Positions 24,640-36,004 of a stretch of DNA of 64,000 nucleotides are shown here, one piece after another; position 1 is the first letter of the stretch; each line of letters begins with the position of its first letter. The translations under genes were made by a program, and so were the position numbers. The stretch is taken from the NCBI RefSeq assembly GCF_921293095.1, contig NC_060257.1, forward strand, positions 93,361,449 to 93,425,448, given 5' to 3'. The notes under the pieces are model-generated. The model was not told the DNA's origin. It was given only the letters and a program-made list of their open reading frames with translations, and searched no databases. Source of the DNA: Ischnura elegans (taxonomy: Eukaryota; Arthropoda; Insecta; Odonata; Coenagrionidae).

Positions 24640-24722
24640 TCACGTGGTTTTGAACCCAGGACCTACATATTACAGGATCACGATCTAGAGATTTAACACT
24701 CGGCTATCGAGGTACTTGTCAG
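24640..24722 (-). ncRNA. tRNA-derived SINE-like fragment
   Basis: The minus strand has an A-box-like TAGCCGAGTG and, about 50 bases on, a B-box-like GGGTTCAAAACC, in tRNA order and spacing. The stems are degraded, so a SINE or tRNA pseudogene is more likely than a working tRNA. A second B-box-like motif (GGGTGCGATTCTC, minus strand) lies near 24765-24780. Confidence 0.45.
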
Positions 24723-24973
24723 AAGATGTTTCTCAATGGTACTTATACTACAAAATCTTAAGATGAGAATCGCACCCGGGCCTATGTGGAAGAAAGCTGT
24801 GACTTTTTTCTACCACACCTATTTCGTTTCAGAAAATAAGATCGGCATTCAAATACTGAACATCACTCTAGCGATGTCTCATTGTCAGCTACACAAATAG
24901 GTTACATCCTAAAACGTGAATGGAAGAACTTCTAAATGAGCTTTTTTCACACAATTACAGAAACTATTGTGTA

Positions 24974-25238
24974 CAGTGGCGTAGTCAGGAATTTCGTTTG
25001 GGGGGGGGGTCCAAAACCAGGTGGGAAAAGTTTTGAAAAACAGGATAGTAAGTATTGGAATTCAACTTATTCAAACACTTTTCATAATCGAAAAAACTTC
25101 AATAGTCAAAGAAATATTTTTAAAATTCATTATTTTTCAATATTTTGATTTCTATTATGAAGGAAAATGATTGTGTTTTTATACTCCGGGGGGCGGAGGG
25201 TCCGAACCCTCCGGACCCCACCCCTGGCTACGCCACTG
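24974..25238. mobile_element. Short TIR MITE with GTGGCGTAG ends
   Basis: This 265-base element begins CAGTGGCGTAGTCAGG and ends CCTGGCTACGCCACTG, a 16-base inverted repeat with one mismatch. G-runs follow the left end and precede the right. Ends of this kind are widespread in animal genomes and are usually assigned to hAT-type elements. The flanking octamers ATTGTGTA and GATATGTA match only in part. Confidence 0.7.
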
Positions 25239-25410
25239 GATATGTATATTATTGTTTTCCTTAAGGAAATTTTAAAGATTAGTTGTGTAGCCCGTCTATC
25301 TTTGCTTTCAAAGACTGCTTACGTTCTTGTACGGAACTCAATACTCTTTAGCAGGTGAAAGTAGCTAAGGAGACTCTTTCAGGATATGTTTTCTTCAGTT
25401 ATAAATGCTA

Positions 25411-25960
25411 AGTCCCAAGGAAGGTTACACGAAGGATTTTTCTATCCTTCCCTTACCCTTAATGGTGGGTAGAGGAAGGGTACATGGATGGTAAGCGAAA
25501 GAGTTCCAAAGAAGGGTACACGAAGGATTTTTCTCTCCTTCCCTTACCCTTAATGGTGGGTAGAGGAAGGTTTGACGGATGGTAAGGGAAGGAGTTCCAA
25601 GGAAGGGTACACGAAGGATTTTTCTCTCCTTCCCTTACCCTTAATGGTGGGTAGAGGAAGGGTACACGGATGGTAAGGGAAGAAGTTCCAAGGAAGGGTA
25701 CACGAAGGATTTTTCTCTCCTTCCCTTACCCTTAATGGTGGGTAGAGGAAGGCTTGACGGATGGTAAGGGAAGGAGTTCCAACGAAGGGTACACGAAGGA
25801 TTTTTCTATCCTTCCCTTACCCTTAATGGTGGGTAGAGGAAGGGTTGACGGATGGTAAGGGAAGGAGTTCCAAGGAAGGGTACACGAAGGATTTTTCTCT
25901 CCTTCCCTTACCCTTAATGGTGGGTAGGGCGTGGGTTGTGCAAGGGTAACTACCCACCAT
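25411..25960 (+). repeat. Minisatellite, about 91-bp unit, six copies
   Basis: Each unit runs from CCAAGGAAGGGTACACGAAG through CTCCTTCCCTTACCCTTAAT and GGTGGGTAGAGGAAGG to GGATGGTAAGGGAAGGAGTT. Units start near 25413, 25505, 25597, 25688, 25779 and 25870. The strands are asymmetric: purine-rich blocks alternate with pyrimidine-rich blocks. Confidence 0.9.
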
Positions 25961-27020
25961 GGGTGCGGTCCGTTGAACGCTACCAATGCTTCGGAGCGCC
26001 ACCAAGCGGTCCGTTATTCGCTACGGAGCGCTACAGGTTAGGCTGTGACGTCACGGAAAACGTCATACACCCGTTTCCCGCCTCGCTCCGGACCAGCACC
26101 AGACGCACCCCTGAAAACTTGGGTCAGCGGAGGAGCGAGTCAATTTTTGGCGGAAATTCGAAGGGAATGCACTGAGGCAATGGAGAGTTTACTCACGTTG
26201 CAGATGATGGACGCTGAATGTGGACGCCTTTCTCCTATATAAGTGACTACGAAGTAACGGAGTAGACGCACTTAGTAAATAGATGTAAATTTAATTGTGA
26301 TTTAAATAAATATATAGCAAGAACTAAATATCGACAAACATTCTCGTATCTCCCCCAAAATGAACTCAAATGTCTTTGGAAGCAGCCTTTACATACAAAA
26401 GTCAACAAAAATTATTAAAAGGGGCATGTAATATAAAGAAAGGATTGTAAGAACATATATCGACAAATTTACTCATGCCATAAATTAAAATCTGAAGAAA
26501 AATAGGATATACATGAAATAGATTAATGTTTTTTAATAGTCGTTAACCATTATAAGTTAATATGTTTCAACTGGGAAAACGGTAGAGTACCTACTTTTTC
26601 CTTTACTAGGGTAATGAGTTTCATTGAGAAGGGTAGGCGAGGGTTGGTGTGAGAAATACAGTCCAAAGTTTCTTCCTTTACTATGTGGAGCCTCGATATT
26701 GAAAAATAAAATTCATTTTAATGATATTCAAACATATTTATTAATATTCAATGATCATAGTCACCTCAATTCGCAATTAAAACCACATCTTCGATTTCAT
26801 AATCCCAGTTTGCCCACCCTCGTTCATTTCCGCCATCTTGACTTCGCTCCTGACCGGTCCGAAAAGAAATTCTCGTAGCGAACGTAGCGCCTATGGACCG
26901 GTGCTCCGGAGCACTTCCGTCTGTAGCGTCTGGTAGCGAAAGTAGCATTCATTGGACCGCACCCCATGAAGGATGCCACCCTTCCTGTACCCACCATGGT
27001 GGAGTTTATTTTTGTCAGGG

Positions 27021-27386
27021 AATGGCTCTTGGGTCACTGGTATGCAAGATGGCCGCCGGTCGTTGTGGCGCTAGTTTCCAAATACGATATTTAATCCGTT
27101 ATATTAAAAAATAATTTCGTAATATAATGGGCAAAATATGTATCTAAGGTATTTTAAACGGTATTATTTTACACGAGGTACAATCCGGATTTCGCCTTCA
27201 AACCTTCACTTTCCTGTAGTATTTTGGCCTCCTGATTAACGTGGTGACATTCATTCCTGGCGGAAATTAATAGTTTTCGAGATATTTTAACTTTTATGGA
27301 TAGCGATTTTCGGGTTCTGCGCATGCGCGGCCATATTGGAATGGCGGTAAATGAGTTTCACGGAACATGTTTGAAATTGTAAACAA
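27021..27386. other. Non-coding stretch
   Basis: No gene is seen. TTATGGATAGCGATTTTCGG, continuing to TGCGCATGCGC (about 27296-27330), recurs in inverse orientation at about 36483-36517. Confidence 0.4.
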
Positions 27387-27570
27387 GAGAAAAATATCCC
27401 TAGTGATGGTCCAATACATAACAAAGTGGGAGGTAGAAGTGGATAAATCACTTTCTGGGCACATGTACGGGCTGGTCAACTAGAAAAAAATATCCTTCGA
27501 GCTGGTCCAGTTGGTAAAGTGGGTAAATCACTTTCTGGGCACATGTACGGACTGGTCAACTAGAAAAAAT
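27387..27570 (+). repeat. Minisatellite of about 82 bp, left part
   Basis: There are two units with the shared core AAATCACTTTCTGGGCACAT followed by GTACGG and CTGGTCAACTAGAAAAAA. The array resumes at 33048 on the far side of the hAT-like element, so the element appears to have landed inside it. Confidence 0.75.
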
Positions 27571-28934
27571 CAGAGTCCTCTAGATTGCTCTCTCAACACT
27601 ACTCTCTCATCATGTCGAGTCGTCGCATAGGCTTCCACTATGGGAATGACGACGTCCGCCATTGTTAGTCCTAGCAGCCCATTTACCCATAAGGAGATGT
27701 GGGCAGATTTCTTCGTTTGTTTGGTATGCAAAGAGTGTTGGTAATTTTCGGATAGTTGATACTAATTCCCGAAACCTTCGGTAACATAAATACAAATTTT
27801 CTAGGCATGACAACAATGGAAACGGTGAAAATAAAGATAAAACCGCGGCAAAGACTAAACGTATTACGACCTGATAGAACCCTTCTTTTAATGGGTTGAC
27901 AATCGATTGCGCTTAATAATCACTGAAAATACTATTGTATATTGACAATCATGGACCATCAAAACAGCTTAACACAAGAGCAACTAGTGACTCTGTTTAA
28001 TTACTCTAGAAGTATTTTGAAAACCATTTTTCAATGTAAAGTAGCAAGGCTGATGCTATAGAAGTAATGAAAAATGGCATAACTGAAAAATTGTCAGAAT
28101 ATAAACAAAGGCAATGTGAAAGAAAAGAACTTGTAATGTATAGTTCAATCTTACATTCAAACAAACACGTCAATTTGAGAAGCTACCTCATTTGATAGAT
28201 GATAAGCATTAACAAAGACTGCGTGCCTATTTTTCAACAACTATGCTGATTTCTCAAAAAATTATAGATGAATGATAATGCTAACAATTACTTCATTTAA
28301 AAATATACATATGTAGTCATATCTCAGCAAAATACCAAGCGCAGGTGACACGTATGGAAGATGAGAAATGACTTACACTACCTAAAGACACTATCATGAG
28401 GCATAATAGAAAAAGACAAACTACAAGAGATTTTAGGAGTCCATAACTCAGGGTAATAGGTGCTTATGACATGAATAAAAGCACAAATAAAGACATGCTC
28501 AGTATCTCCAGCTCCTATGACTGCATGTAGCCATCAAAAACACTCAACCCCTCCAAGAAACGAAACCTTGGAATCATCCAGCCATCGACTATGCTAAACA
28601 TGAATTACACACAGGGGATTTTTTCCAAGGAACACTATCGAGATACCACACGTCAATGATTTTGGTTTCATGCAAAAAATTTGTATGAAACGATATACGA
28701 TAAATAGAATATGAGAGGTTTCCTCTTTGGTGTAATAGGCTTAGGATAATTCGCGACGTCGAAAATCGTCGGAACATCAGTAGGCTTTTAATTTATTCCA
28801 GCCTTCCTTCCGAGCGGATTCAAATTTTGATTCGTATAAGTTCACCTGTGGCAAGGAAAACGAAGATAACTCGCACGAAAATGTTTTCATAATGATTAAA
28901 TGGCTAAATAATTACGTGCATGTACTGTATGTTG

Positions 28935-31900
28935 CCTTTCCCTTGGGCTACAACCTTGTCGCGGTGGAAAGGCTTGCGCGTTCCTAATACCCCTAGAGCT
29001 GCACTGGCGGGATTAATTCTAAATTATTCCCGGTAGGGCCACCCATGCCAGATAGGTCGAAGGGTAGGAGCCAGACGAAAGGTAGTCCACGTGATGGTGT
29101 CACGTGAAAAACACTGTTGGAATGGAAGTGGGAAACCCTACCAGCTATCTCTTCCCTGAAAACATGGAGTACAACCAAATGAGCCTCGGAATCTCATCGC
29201 CCGGGACCCGTCCGCAAAGGGCGGGTGTCGGGCACGGCAGCGAGGTCGGCAAGGTCCTCGGGGTCGTCAACATGCGAAATCCTTGCAGAGACTTATCATC
29301 ATCACCAGCAGCAGCAGCAATGAAGAGATAAGAAGGCCAAGAAGATGGAGGAGAAGAATTCGGCTATAAATGTAGGGACGTGGAATGTGAGGACAATCAT
29401 GAGGGCATGGAAGTTAGAAAATATGAAAAGGGAAATGGATAAAGGGAGGATAGATATCTTAGGATTATGCGAGGTGAGGTGGAGGGATGGGGGGACTATT
29501 GGAGTGATGGGTATAGGGTTATATATAGTGGAGGGGAAGAGAGCCAGCGAGGGGTAGCCTTATTAGTATTAAACAGGAAGATGGCTAAGCGTATGGTAGG
29601 TATAGATCAGGTAGGCGATAGGATTCTGGTGATAGAAATTGAGGCGCGGCCCACCGACCTTGTGGTGGTCCAAGTTTACATGCCCACTAGCAATCATAGG
29701 GAGGAAGAAGTAGATGAGGTGTATGAAAAGCTGGAGGAAATAATTAGAGAAACCCCGGGTAAGAAAAATTTGGTAGTGATGGGGGACTGGAACGCTTTAG
29801 TTGGGGAAGGGAGGGATGGAAGCGAAGTAGGAGAATTTGGATTGGGAATACGGTACGCATGGGGAGAGAATGCAGCAGAATTTTGCAGGAGAAACAAGTT
29901 ATTCATCACAAACACGTGGTTCAATCATCATAAAGGGCGAAGGTACACATGGAAAAGTCCAAGGGATGTTGGGAGATATCAAATACACTACATTATGGTA
30001 AGACAGAGGTTTATGAATAGTGTGAAAAACTCGCGTAGCTTCCCAGCAGCAGATGCAGATTAAGACCACAACCTAGTACTTATAAAATGTAACGTAAGAT
30101 TCAAAAGAATTATATACTAAAGTTAGGAAGGCGAAGAAATGGAACGTAGAACACCTGAGGTGGAGGATATCAGGAACAAGTGTACATTAGTATACGGGAG
30201 ACTGGAAGTACACAGACTGAAGAGGAAGGGTGGGATAATATTAAAACGGGAATAGTCAATGCGGCGGAGAAGTCAATTGGCTACGTTGACAGCAGAAGGA
30301 TAAAGAAGCCTTGGGTTACGGAAGGAATGGTAAAAGAAATGGAGGAATGAAGAAGTGGAAGAACGTGGACACAGATCAGGGCAAAAGACTGTATAGGGAA
30401 CTAAATAATCGATTACTACGTGAAACTAAGAGGGCAAGGGAGGATTGGTGGAAAAAACAGTTTGAGGAAATGGAAAAGTTGAGGGATGGAGAAGTAGGCG
30501 TAAGTAAGTTGTACGCCAAAGTTAAGTCGCTATCGGACGGCAAAACAGGAGAAGCCATGTCTAAAAGTAAGGCTAAAGATGGAAGGATGCTAACCGAGCG
30601 AGAAGATGTACAGAGTAGATGGAAAGAATACGTGGAGGATCTCTATGAAGGAAGGAACAGACCGGAGAGATTGACTTTAGAGGATGAAAGTGAAGTGGGG
30701 GAGGATAATTTTGGGCCGGGGATATTAGATTCGGAAATAGAGAAATCACTTCGTGATATGAAGGCTAGTAAAGCAGTGGGCGTGGACAATATCCCGTGTG
30801 AGCTTCTGGAGAATCTAGGGAAGGAAGGTAAGAAAAGGTTTTTCAACCTAGTACGCAGGATATATGAGGAGGGATGTTGGCCGTAGGATTTCGTGACGAC
30901 GGTTTTAACTCCGCTACCGAAAAAGAAGAAAGCTGTGGAATGCGGAGATTACAGGACTACCACCCTAATATCGCATGCGACGAAAGTGGTGCTGAGGATA
31001 TTGAACAGACGAATGGAGGCGAGGGCAAACGACTATTTGGGCGAAGATCAGTTTGGTTTTAGGAAAGGGAAGTCAACTCGTGATGCAATAGCGATAATGA
31101 GGTCCCTGGTGGAGAGGAACCTAGAATATGACCAGGACATATATGTCTGTTCCGTGGATTTTGAATAAGCGTTAGATAGCTTGAACTGGTTAGAGTTAAT
31201 GGAAATCCTCAAGAGAATAAGTGTATATTGGAGGGATAGACGACTAATTTGTAATCTGTATATGGCCCAGACTGCGCAAGTGTGGGTAGCGGACGGAGAA
31301 CCTGGGTGGGTAAGCATTGGCCGAGGTGTGAGGCAAGGCTGTCCTCTATCGCCGCGTATGCCTACTTTTTATCGTATGCGCTGAGGAGATGGTAAGAGAA
31401 GCGAGGGATGAGTTAGAAGCTGGAGTAAAAGTGGGAGGAATGATGTTCAAATAAGTGAGATTCGCGGATGATCAGGCGTTGGTTAGCCAGTCAGCGAGGA
31501 GGCTTCAGGCTCTAGTGAATGCGTTATACGAGCGTTGCGAGGAGTATGGGATGAGGATTAATCACAAGAAAACTAAGTTTATGCGGTTTTGTAAAGCATC
31601 ACGACCGAGGAATGTGAGACTTAAGATAAATGTGGGTGGTGAATAATTTGAGCAGGTTGAGCAGTTCAACTGTTTAGGCAGTACGTTAGAGGTGAACGGA
31701 TACGGTAGTCAGGACATTAGGAAGATAATTGCATTAGCAAAGGAGGCGTTCGTGAACAGGAAGGAAATTCTAAGAGGATTGTTATATAAGAGTTTAAAGA
31801 AAAGGTTAGTGAAGAGTTTGATCTGGAGTGTTGCGCTTTACGGTACGGAATTTATGGATGGAGCGAATAATTAGCGGAGAGGGGATGTTGAAAATGGTGT

Positions 31901-32083
31901 TAGAGGGTAGAATGTTGGGGAAACGAGGTAGGGGAAGGAAAAGAATAGGGTTTTTAGAAAAATTGAAAGGAAGTAGGCCTTAGAGTGAATTGAAGAAGGC
32001 AGCGCTGGAAGGATTGGGAGTCTCCCAAATCACTTCATTAGTACTCCATGGAAACCTACCTTAATCTTAATAATTATAAACTC
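28935..32083 (+). mobile_element. RTE-type LINE, near full length, broken
   Basis: It is 3.15 kb long, as expected for RTE. The flanks are CTGTATGTTG and CTCTATGTTG, a slightly decayed target duplication; the matching empty site lies at about 18043-18052 in hAT-like copy A. The 5' region has the GTAGGGCCACCCATGCCAGA motif often seen at the start of insect RTE copies. The 3' end is AT-rich (TTAATCTTAATAATTATAAA) rather than poly(A), as in many RTE elements. Confidence 0.85.
29345..31900 (+). pseudogene. LINE endonuclease and reverse transcriptase (decayed)
   Basis: The apurinic-type endonuclease comes first, over about 29345-30100: INVGTWNVRT, DILGLCEVRW, VVQVYMPTSNH, VVMGDWNALVGEG and RRYTWKSPRD are all recognisable. 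The reverse transcriptase spans about 30311-31900, with VDNIPCELL, DQFGFRKGKSTRDAI, VRQGCPLSP and the catalytic FADD box (MRFADDQALV). The frame changes several times (for example between the endonuclease pieces near 29520) and there are stops, as in DFE followed by TAA near 31168, so no full protein can be made. Proteins of this type are often mis-annotated as craniofacial development protein 2. Confidence 0.85.
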
Positions 32084-32811
32084 TATGTTGACTATTATAT
32101 TAGTTAAGGAAGGTTTCGCTGTTTATAAATCGCATGTAATTACAAGGTGTAAAATCCAGCATGAATTCCAATTATCTGCAAACATTCGTTACCAATAACG
32201 TAGTTCCAAAAGGGACATACTTAAATATTACATTATTTCAGTAAGTCTTTCATAAAAACTGGTATCATTGATTCCATTGCACGTAAAAGTTCCTCATGGT
32301 ATTTCAAACGTGAAAGCTTTTATATGGTTACAAGTTTAACTTTCAAGGACACTTACAAGTATAACTTTCACGCGACGAAATAATAACAACTAACCACATT
32401 CCATCATGTGAATAGGTTGCGTATTCTGATGTTTATTGTTTGAATTAATCACTTGAATGTATCTCGGGCTACTTGTATTAGTTTTACGACACTATGAACG
32501 TTTTAAAACACACTATTGCCACAAATAACCTTATAAACATGAAAAACTCTGAACAATAGCAGGAATTATTATGCACTCTTTTCTTTTTACATTACGTACA
32601 ACGTAAAACTGAGTACCAAAGGTATTAAACTTTGAAATAAATCACAGCCTTTCATCATCTTAAGCCGAAACTAAGTAAAAACTTGATCTTCATATGAATA
32701 CTTATCCAATACACTGAATTAAATCAACTTCTAACTCACCTCACAAATTGTGGAAGACTGCTATGGTTGCCACTTATCCATCCCGCAAATTTGTAACCAT
32801 TTCGCCCTTAC

Positions 32812-32892
32812 CTCAGGATTACAAGGAAAAACAAAAACACGGAACCTATCCCTGCAACTAATGGAACAGCTTGGTGCAGAAGAACCACCCAT
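32812..32892 (-). CDS. 27-codon first exon in hAT-like copy B
   Basis: On the minus strand this reads MGGSSAPSCSISCRDRFRVF and so on, and ends at a GAG|GTAAGG donor. It is 81 bases long, the same as in copy A. Both copies are open and spliced alike, which suggests a functional exon in their common ancestor. Its product was not identified. Confidence 0.4.
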
Positions 32893-33047
32893 CTCTCTTA
32901 TTAATCAATTACAAAAATGGAAAAAACTGCACCTACTTGACGTTACGCCTATGCTACAACACAGCCCGCCATTGATGTTTTGACCAACAATGGCGGATTG
33001 CGACGACTCAACTTTGTAGTTATTATATGGCAATATAGAGGACTCTG

Positions 33048-33180
33048 GAAAAAATATCCTTCGAGCTGGTCCAGTTGGTAAAGTGGGTAAATCACTTTCC
33101 GGGCACATGTACGAGTTGGTCAACTAGAAAAAAATATCCTTCGAGCTGGTCCAGTTGGTAGGGTGGGAGGTAGAAGTGGG
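33048..33180 (+). repeat. Minisatellite of about 82 bp, right part
   Basis: Two further units (CCTTCGAGCTGGTCCAGTTG and following) continue the array broken off at 27570. The last unit is partial and ends in GGGAGGTAGAAGTGGG, which also occurs in the first unit at 27428. Confidence 0.75.
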
Positions 33181-34160
33181 TAATATGTGCTTACCTTCCA
33201 GTGCTTATGGTTGCCCAGATGTCCCAGGCAGGTCTTCCTCAGTGGGTAAACTTTAAATTTGGCGGCATGGTAATGTTTGCGCATGCGCAGAAGGTGAAGT
33301 GCGTAAAGTAAAGGGAGAGTAAGTGGGTGCTTTCCATTCAGGCGACTCTCGTGTCACCTTGTGTTAACTCTAGTCAACTCCGAGCCAGCCACGAATGGAA
33401 AGCACCGTATGCGCAGTGGTTGATGCGCGTAGAACACGAGTTTAGAAAACCGGGAAATTTATCCTAAGAGAACGATGTAAGTGATTCAGAGTGAAGATCT
33501 GGAATGTTTTTTGTTTATATTATTGACCAATGTTGGATTATGGTCATTGGTCATTTGGATTGTTCTCGAGACCGTTTTACGGTGAAAATAATGATGCACT
33601 GTACGCAAATAATTCGACTTAGTTATAGGCATGGCAGGTATATTTAAAAATAATATCACTCAAAATCACAAAATTTTAAATATCAATAAGAATCATCTCA
33701 GAATTGTATAATAACTACTGCAAATTTTACAAAAATGCATTATTATCTCTGCATTTAAGCTATTTATTTAAAACGTCATACCTTGAACATATCGCACACT
33801 TGCCAATAACTAATTTAAAAAATGTTTCAACTCCAGTTCCAATGCAGGTGAAAGGCGCCAAAACAACTATGCAGGCGCAATTCGTCTGTCCGCTGTCTCA
33901 AACTCAGCTTTTCGTCAGAGTCGGTGTGAGTCTGCCTGTGTCGGCAACTCCAACGAATGGAAAGCAGAAAATGCCCCGTTTACACCACGATCGTCGCGAC
34001 GTTGATCGCGACTACTGCACGTTTACACGTCTAAAAGTTACCATCGTAACTCAGTGCTGCCCTCGTTGTGGAATTGTGTCATTTAACAACTGACGACAAC
34101 ACTGCGTGAGAAAATTGAAATCCTGGAAATTAAGAAGCAAAAGAATATTAATGTTTTCAT

Positions 34161-34636
34161 GTGCTAAAACTGAAGCTAGACCGAACTGTCGGTAAAACGT
34201 TGAAGAATGTAGGTTTCTTTATGGGAATCTGTCCAAAGTTTAGCAATATTCATGCGGTAAAGACAGTAGATATGTCTCCTTGCTACGTTCCAAATTGGAA
34301 TATTTTGCTAACTGGTCACTTTATTATAATATCGACTCAATCCGGATTGAACGTGTCCAAAATAAAATTTTCAGATTAATTAATTACGATTTATTAATCT
34401 CTTTGTCTGATTACAACACTTCATATATTCTTTCCCTAGTTAATTTGAAAACTCTTACACGACCAAGGATCCTCCAAAAAAGGCGTATTCCTCTGCAAAA
34501 TTATCAATTAATATTTAGATTGTTCCTATCTCCTTTATTAGTAACTTTTAATGTATCCCGTCATAGCTATATAAATCCTCACCTGCATGTTTTTAATTAC
34601 CATAGAGCAAATTATGTCTTCAACTCCCAGCTATGA
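34161..34636 (+). pseudogene. LINE reverse transcriptase C-terminal fragment
   Basis: The frame reads SKLEYFANWSLYYNID, RIERVQNKIFRLINY, SDYNTSYILSLVNLKTL and VTFNVSRHSYINP, which match the region after the polymerase core of jockey/CR1-like LINEs (usual form: VRSKLEY..W.P, RIERVQ..F). A frame change near 34270 separates it from VGKTLKNVGFFMG. A second, diverged copy of the same upstream piece lies at about 34650-34755, and a tail with AATAAAG ends near 34985. It is a 5'-truncated and decayed copy. Confidence 0.7.
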
Positions 34637-35559
34637 TGAGATAAAACTAAAACTTTAAGTCATAACAGTCCGCGAAGTCTTTAAGAAACTAGATTCTTCG
34701 AGAGAATATGTCAAAACATTCAAGAATATTCACGCATTAAAGACAGTACATATTGCCGTTATAATTTAACTAGAAAAGGCTTAGATTTCGGCTTGATTCG
34801 GCACAAGTATTGATATCTCCATGTCCTCATCTAAATGTTATGGTTATTTCTGGCGAATTTTATTGTGAAATCCTGTACACAATGATTTAATTGGTTAAAA
34901 TTTTGTGCATGTTTGTTATTTTCCATCATCTGTGAAGTATAATGTAAGGATACATGGTTATGGGTTAACCTGTAAATAAAGAAATGCATAAAACTGGTAT
35001 AGTATAGAATATCCGATATCATTTGGTAAATAGAACATCAGAAAAAACTTTCCCATCACGTCCTTCCATTACCTGCTCAATAATGTCTTCAATCGTTGCC
35101 ATATATCTTATATATATTAGAGTTATTTATGAAATATCAATTATTGTATCAAGATTGCAACGGCGCGAAAGAATCGTATATGCATCGATCTTCATTTCCT
35201 AACTCTTTTTTCTTGGCACACTAGCGCTAATGCCTTGTTTCCACTACGAAGGGTCTACAGCGGTTAGGGGATGATGGGTAACCTGACCAGCGTTCCAACG
35301 GGAAGTTCCCTGCCGGGAACAGAAGTTTGGGGGAGGTAAATAGTTGAGTTACGAAAAAGCTTGTGATGAAAACGGAGGTTCAAGTAGCTATAGATTGTTG
35401 CCTTTGATCAACATTTATTTAATGCTCTGGCGAAATTGGATCCACCTCCGGAACAAATGGAAGAAGAAATGCGACGGAGGAGGAACCTGAGGGCATATAT
35501 TATAAATAGGTTACGAAGAAAACCCCGGCATGACATAAGAAGAAGTTGACGGTTTGTTA

Positions 35560-35755
35560 GCAGTCAGGGGATTTGGGATAGAGATGTTCCCAAATGACCC
35601 GATGCTTTTCAAAAAACATATCGTATCCAGCGGGATACATTTCAAATGCTGTGCGATGGAATAGGGACTAGCATCGTTAAAATAAGTACGCGCACTCGAG
35701 AAGCTATTCTCGTCCCTAAAGGATAGCGATTGCACTGTACTACCTCAAGTTTGGG
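35560..35755 (+). pseudogene. PIF/Harbinger transposase N-terminal fragment
   Basis: The plus strand reads RIQRDTFQMLCDGIGTSIVK, then TRTREAILVPK, and in a shifted frame RIAIALYYLKFG. This is the conserved region ahead of the DDE domain in Harbinger transposases (RLSRETFELLC, TxFREAI, RVAIALYYL). The fragment carries stops and a frame change and lacks the catalytic core. Confidence 0.7.
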
Positions 35756-35857
35756 TAAGATCTTGCAGTGGTGGAGGTATTCTGCGATGTTCAAGTTCAA
35801 AAATTGTTTATTTCACGAGCATAGCAGATAAATAAAATATGTCAACATAGGCCGCTT

Positions 35858-36004
35858 TTATACCCGAGCAGCTAAGTCTGCCCACACCTGTTTGTGGCCT
35901 TTAAATGTACCCCGAAACGTCCGTTGGATATTTTCCTCTTCATAAATCGAGAGCAAGATCTCCGTCTCGTCGTCTAAAAAATTCTTTCTCTCAGGATTGG
36001 CCAT
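35858..36004 (-). pseudogene. Myb/SANT-like Harbinger partner protein, N-terminal fragment
   Basis: An ATG on the minus strand opens MANPERKNFLDDETEILLSI, followed by YEEENIQRTFRGTFKGHKQV and WADLAARV, 48 codons to a stop. Acidic and tryptophan spacing fit the trihelix Myb-like protein that Harbinger elements encode beside the transposase and that helps move it into the nucleus and onto DNA. Its divergent orientation to the transposase fragment supports this. Confidence 0.55.

Larger units (their letters stand above)
24311..27020. mobile_element. TIR-bounded element filled with minisatellite
   Basis: The left end is CCCTGATAAAAATAAACTCC; the right end is the complement, reading GGAGTTTATTTTTGTCAGGG (one mismatch). 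Inside, GGTACAGGAAGGG-type motifs occur in both orientations near each end, and 25960-26040 recurs inverted at about 26870-26970 (the GGTGCGGTCCGTTGAACGCTAC motif). The interior also holds a tRNA-like SINE, a hAT MITE and a 91-bp minisatellite. No transposase is seen, and no target duplication was recognised. Confidence 0.6.
27571..33047. mobile_element. hAT-like element, copy B, with nested LINE
   Basis: The ends are CAGAGTCCTCTA and its exact complement, and 16 of the first 17 bases pair. GAAAAAAT flanks both sides (27563-27570 and 33048-33055), an 8-bp target duplication. The CAGAG start and 8-bp duplication fit the hAT superfamily. Without the nested LINE (28935-32083) the element is about 2.3 kb. 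It encodes no recognisable transposase, but it keeps the 27-codon exon near its right end. The left 370 bases differ from copy A. Confidence 0.75.

Noticed and set aside
29345-31900. Craniofacial development protein 2 as a host gene.
   Set aside because: The sequence is the endonuclease and reverse transcriptase of an RTE LINE with a target duplication and an empty site in the window.
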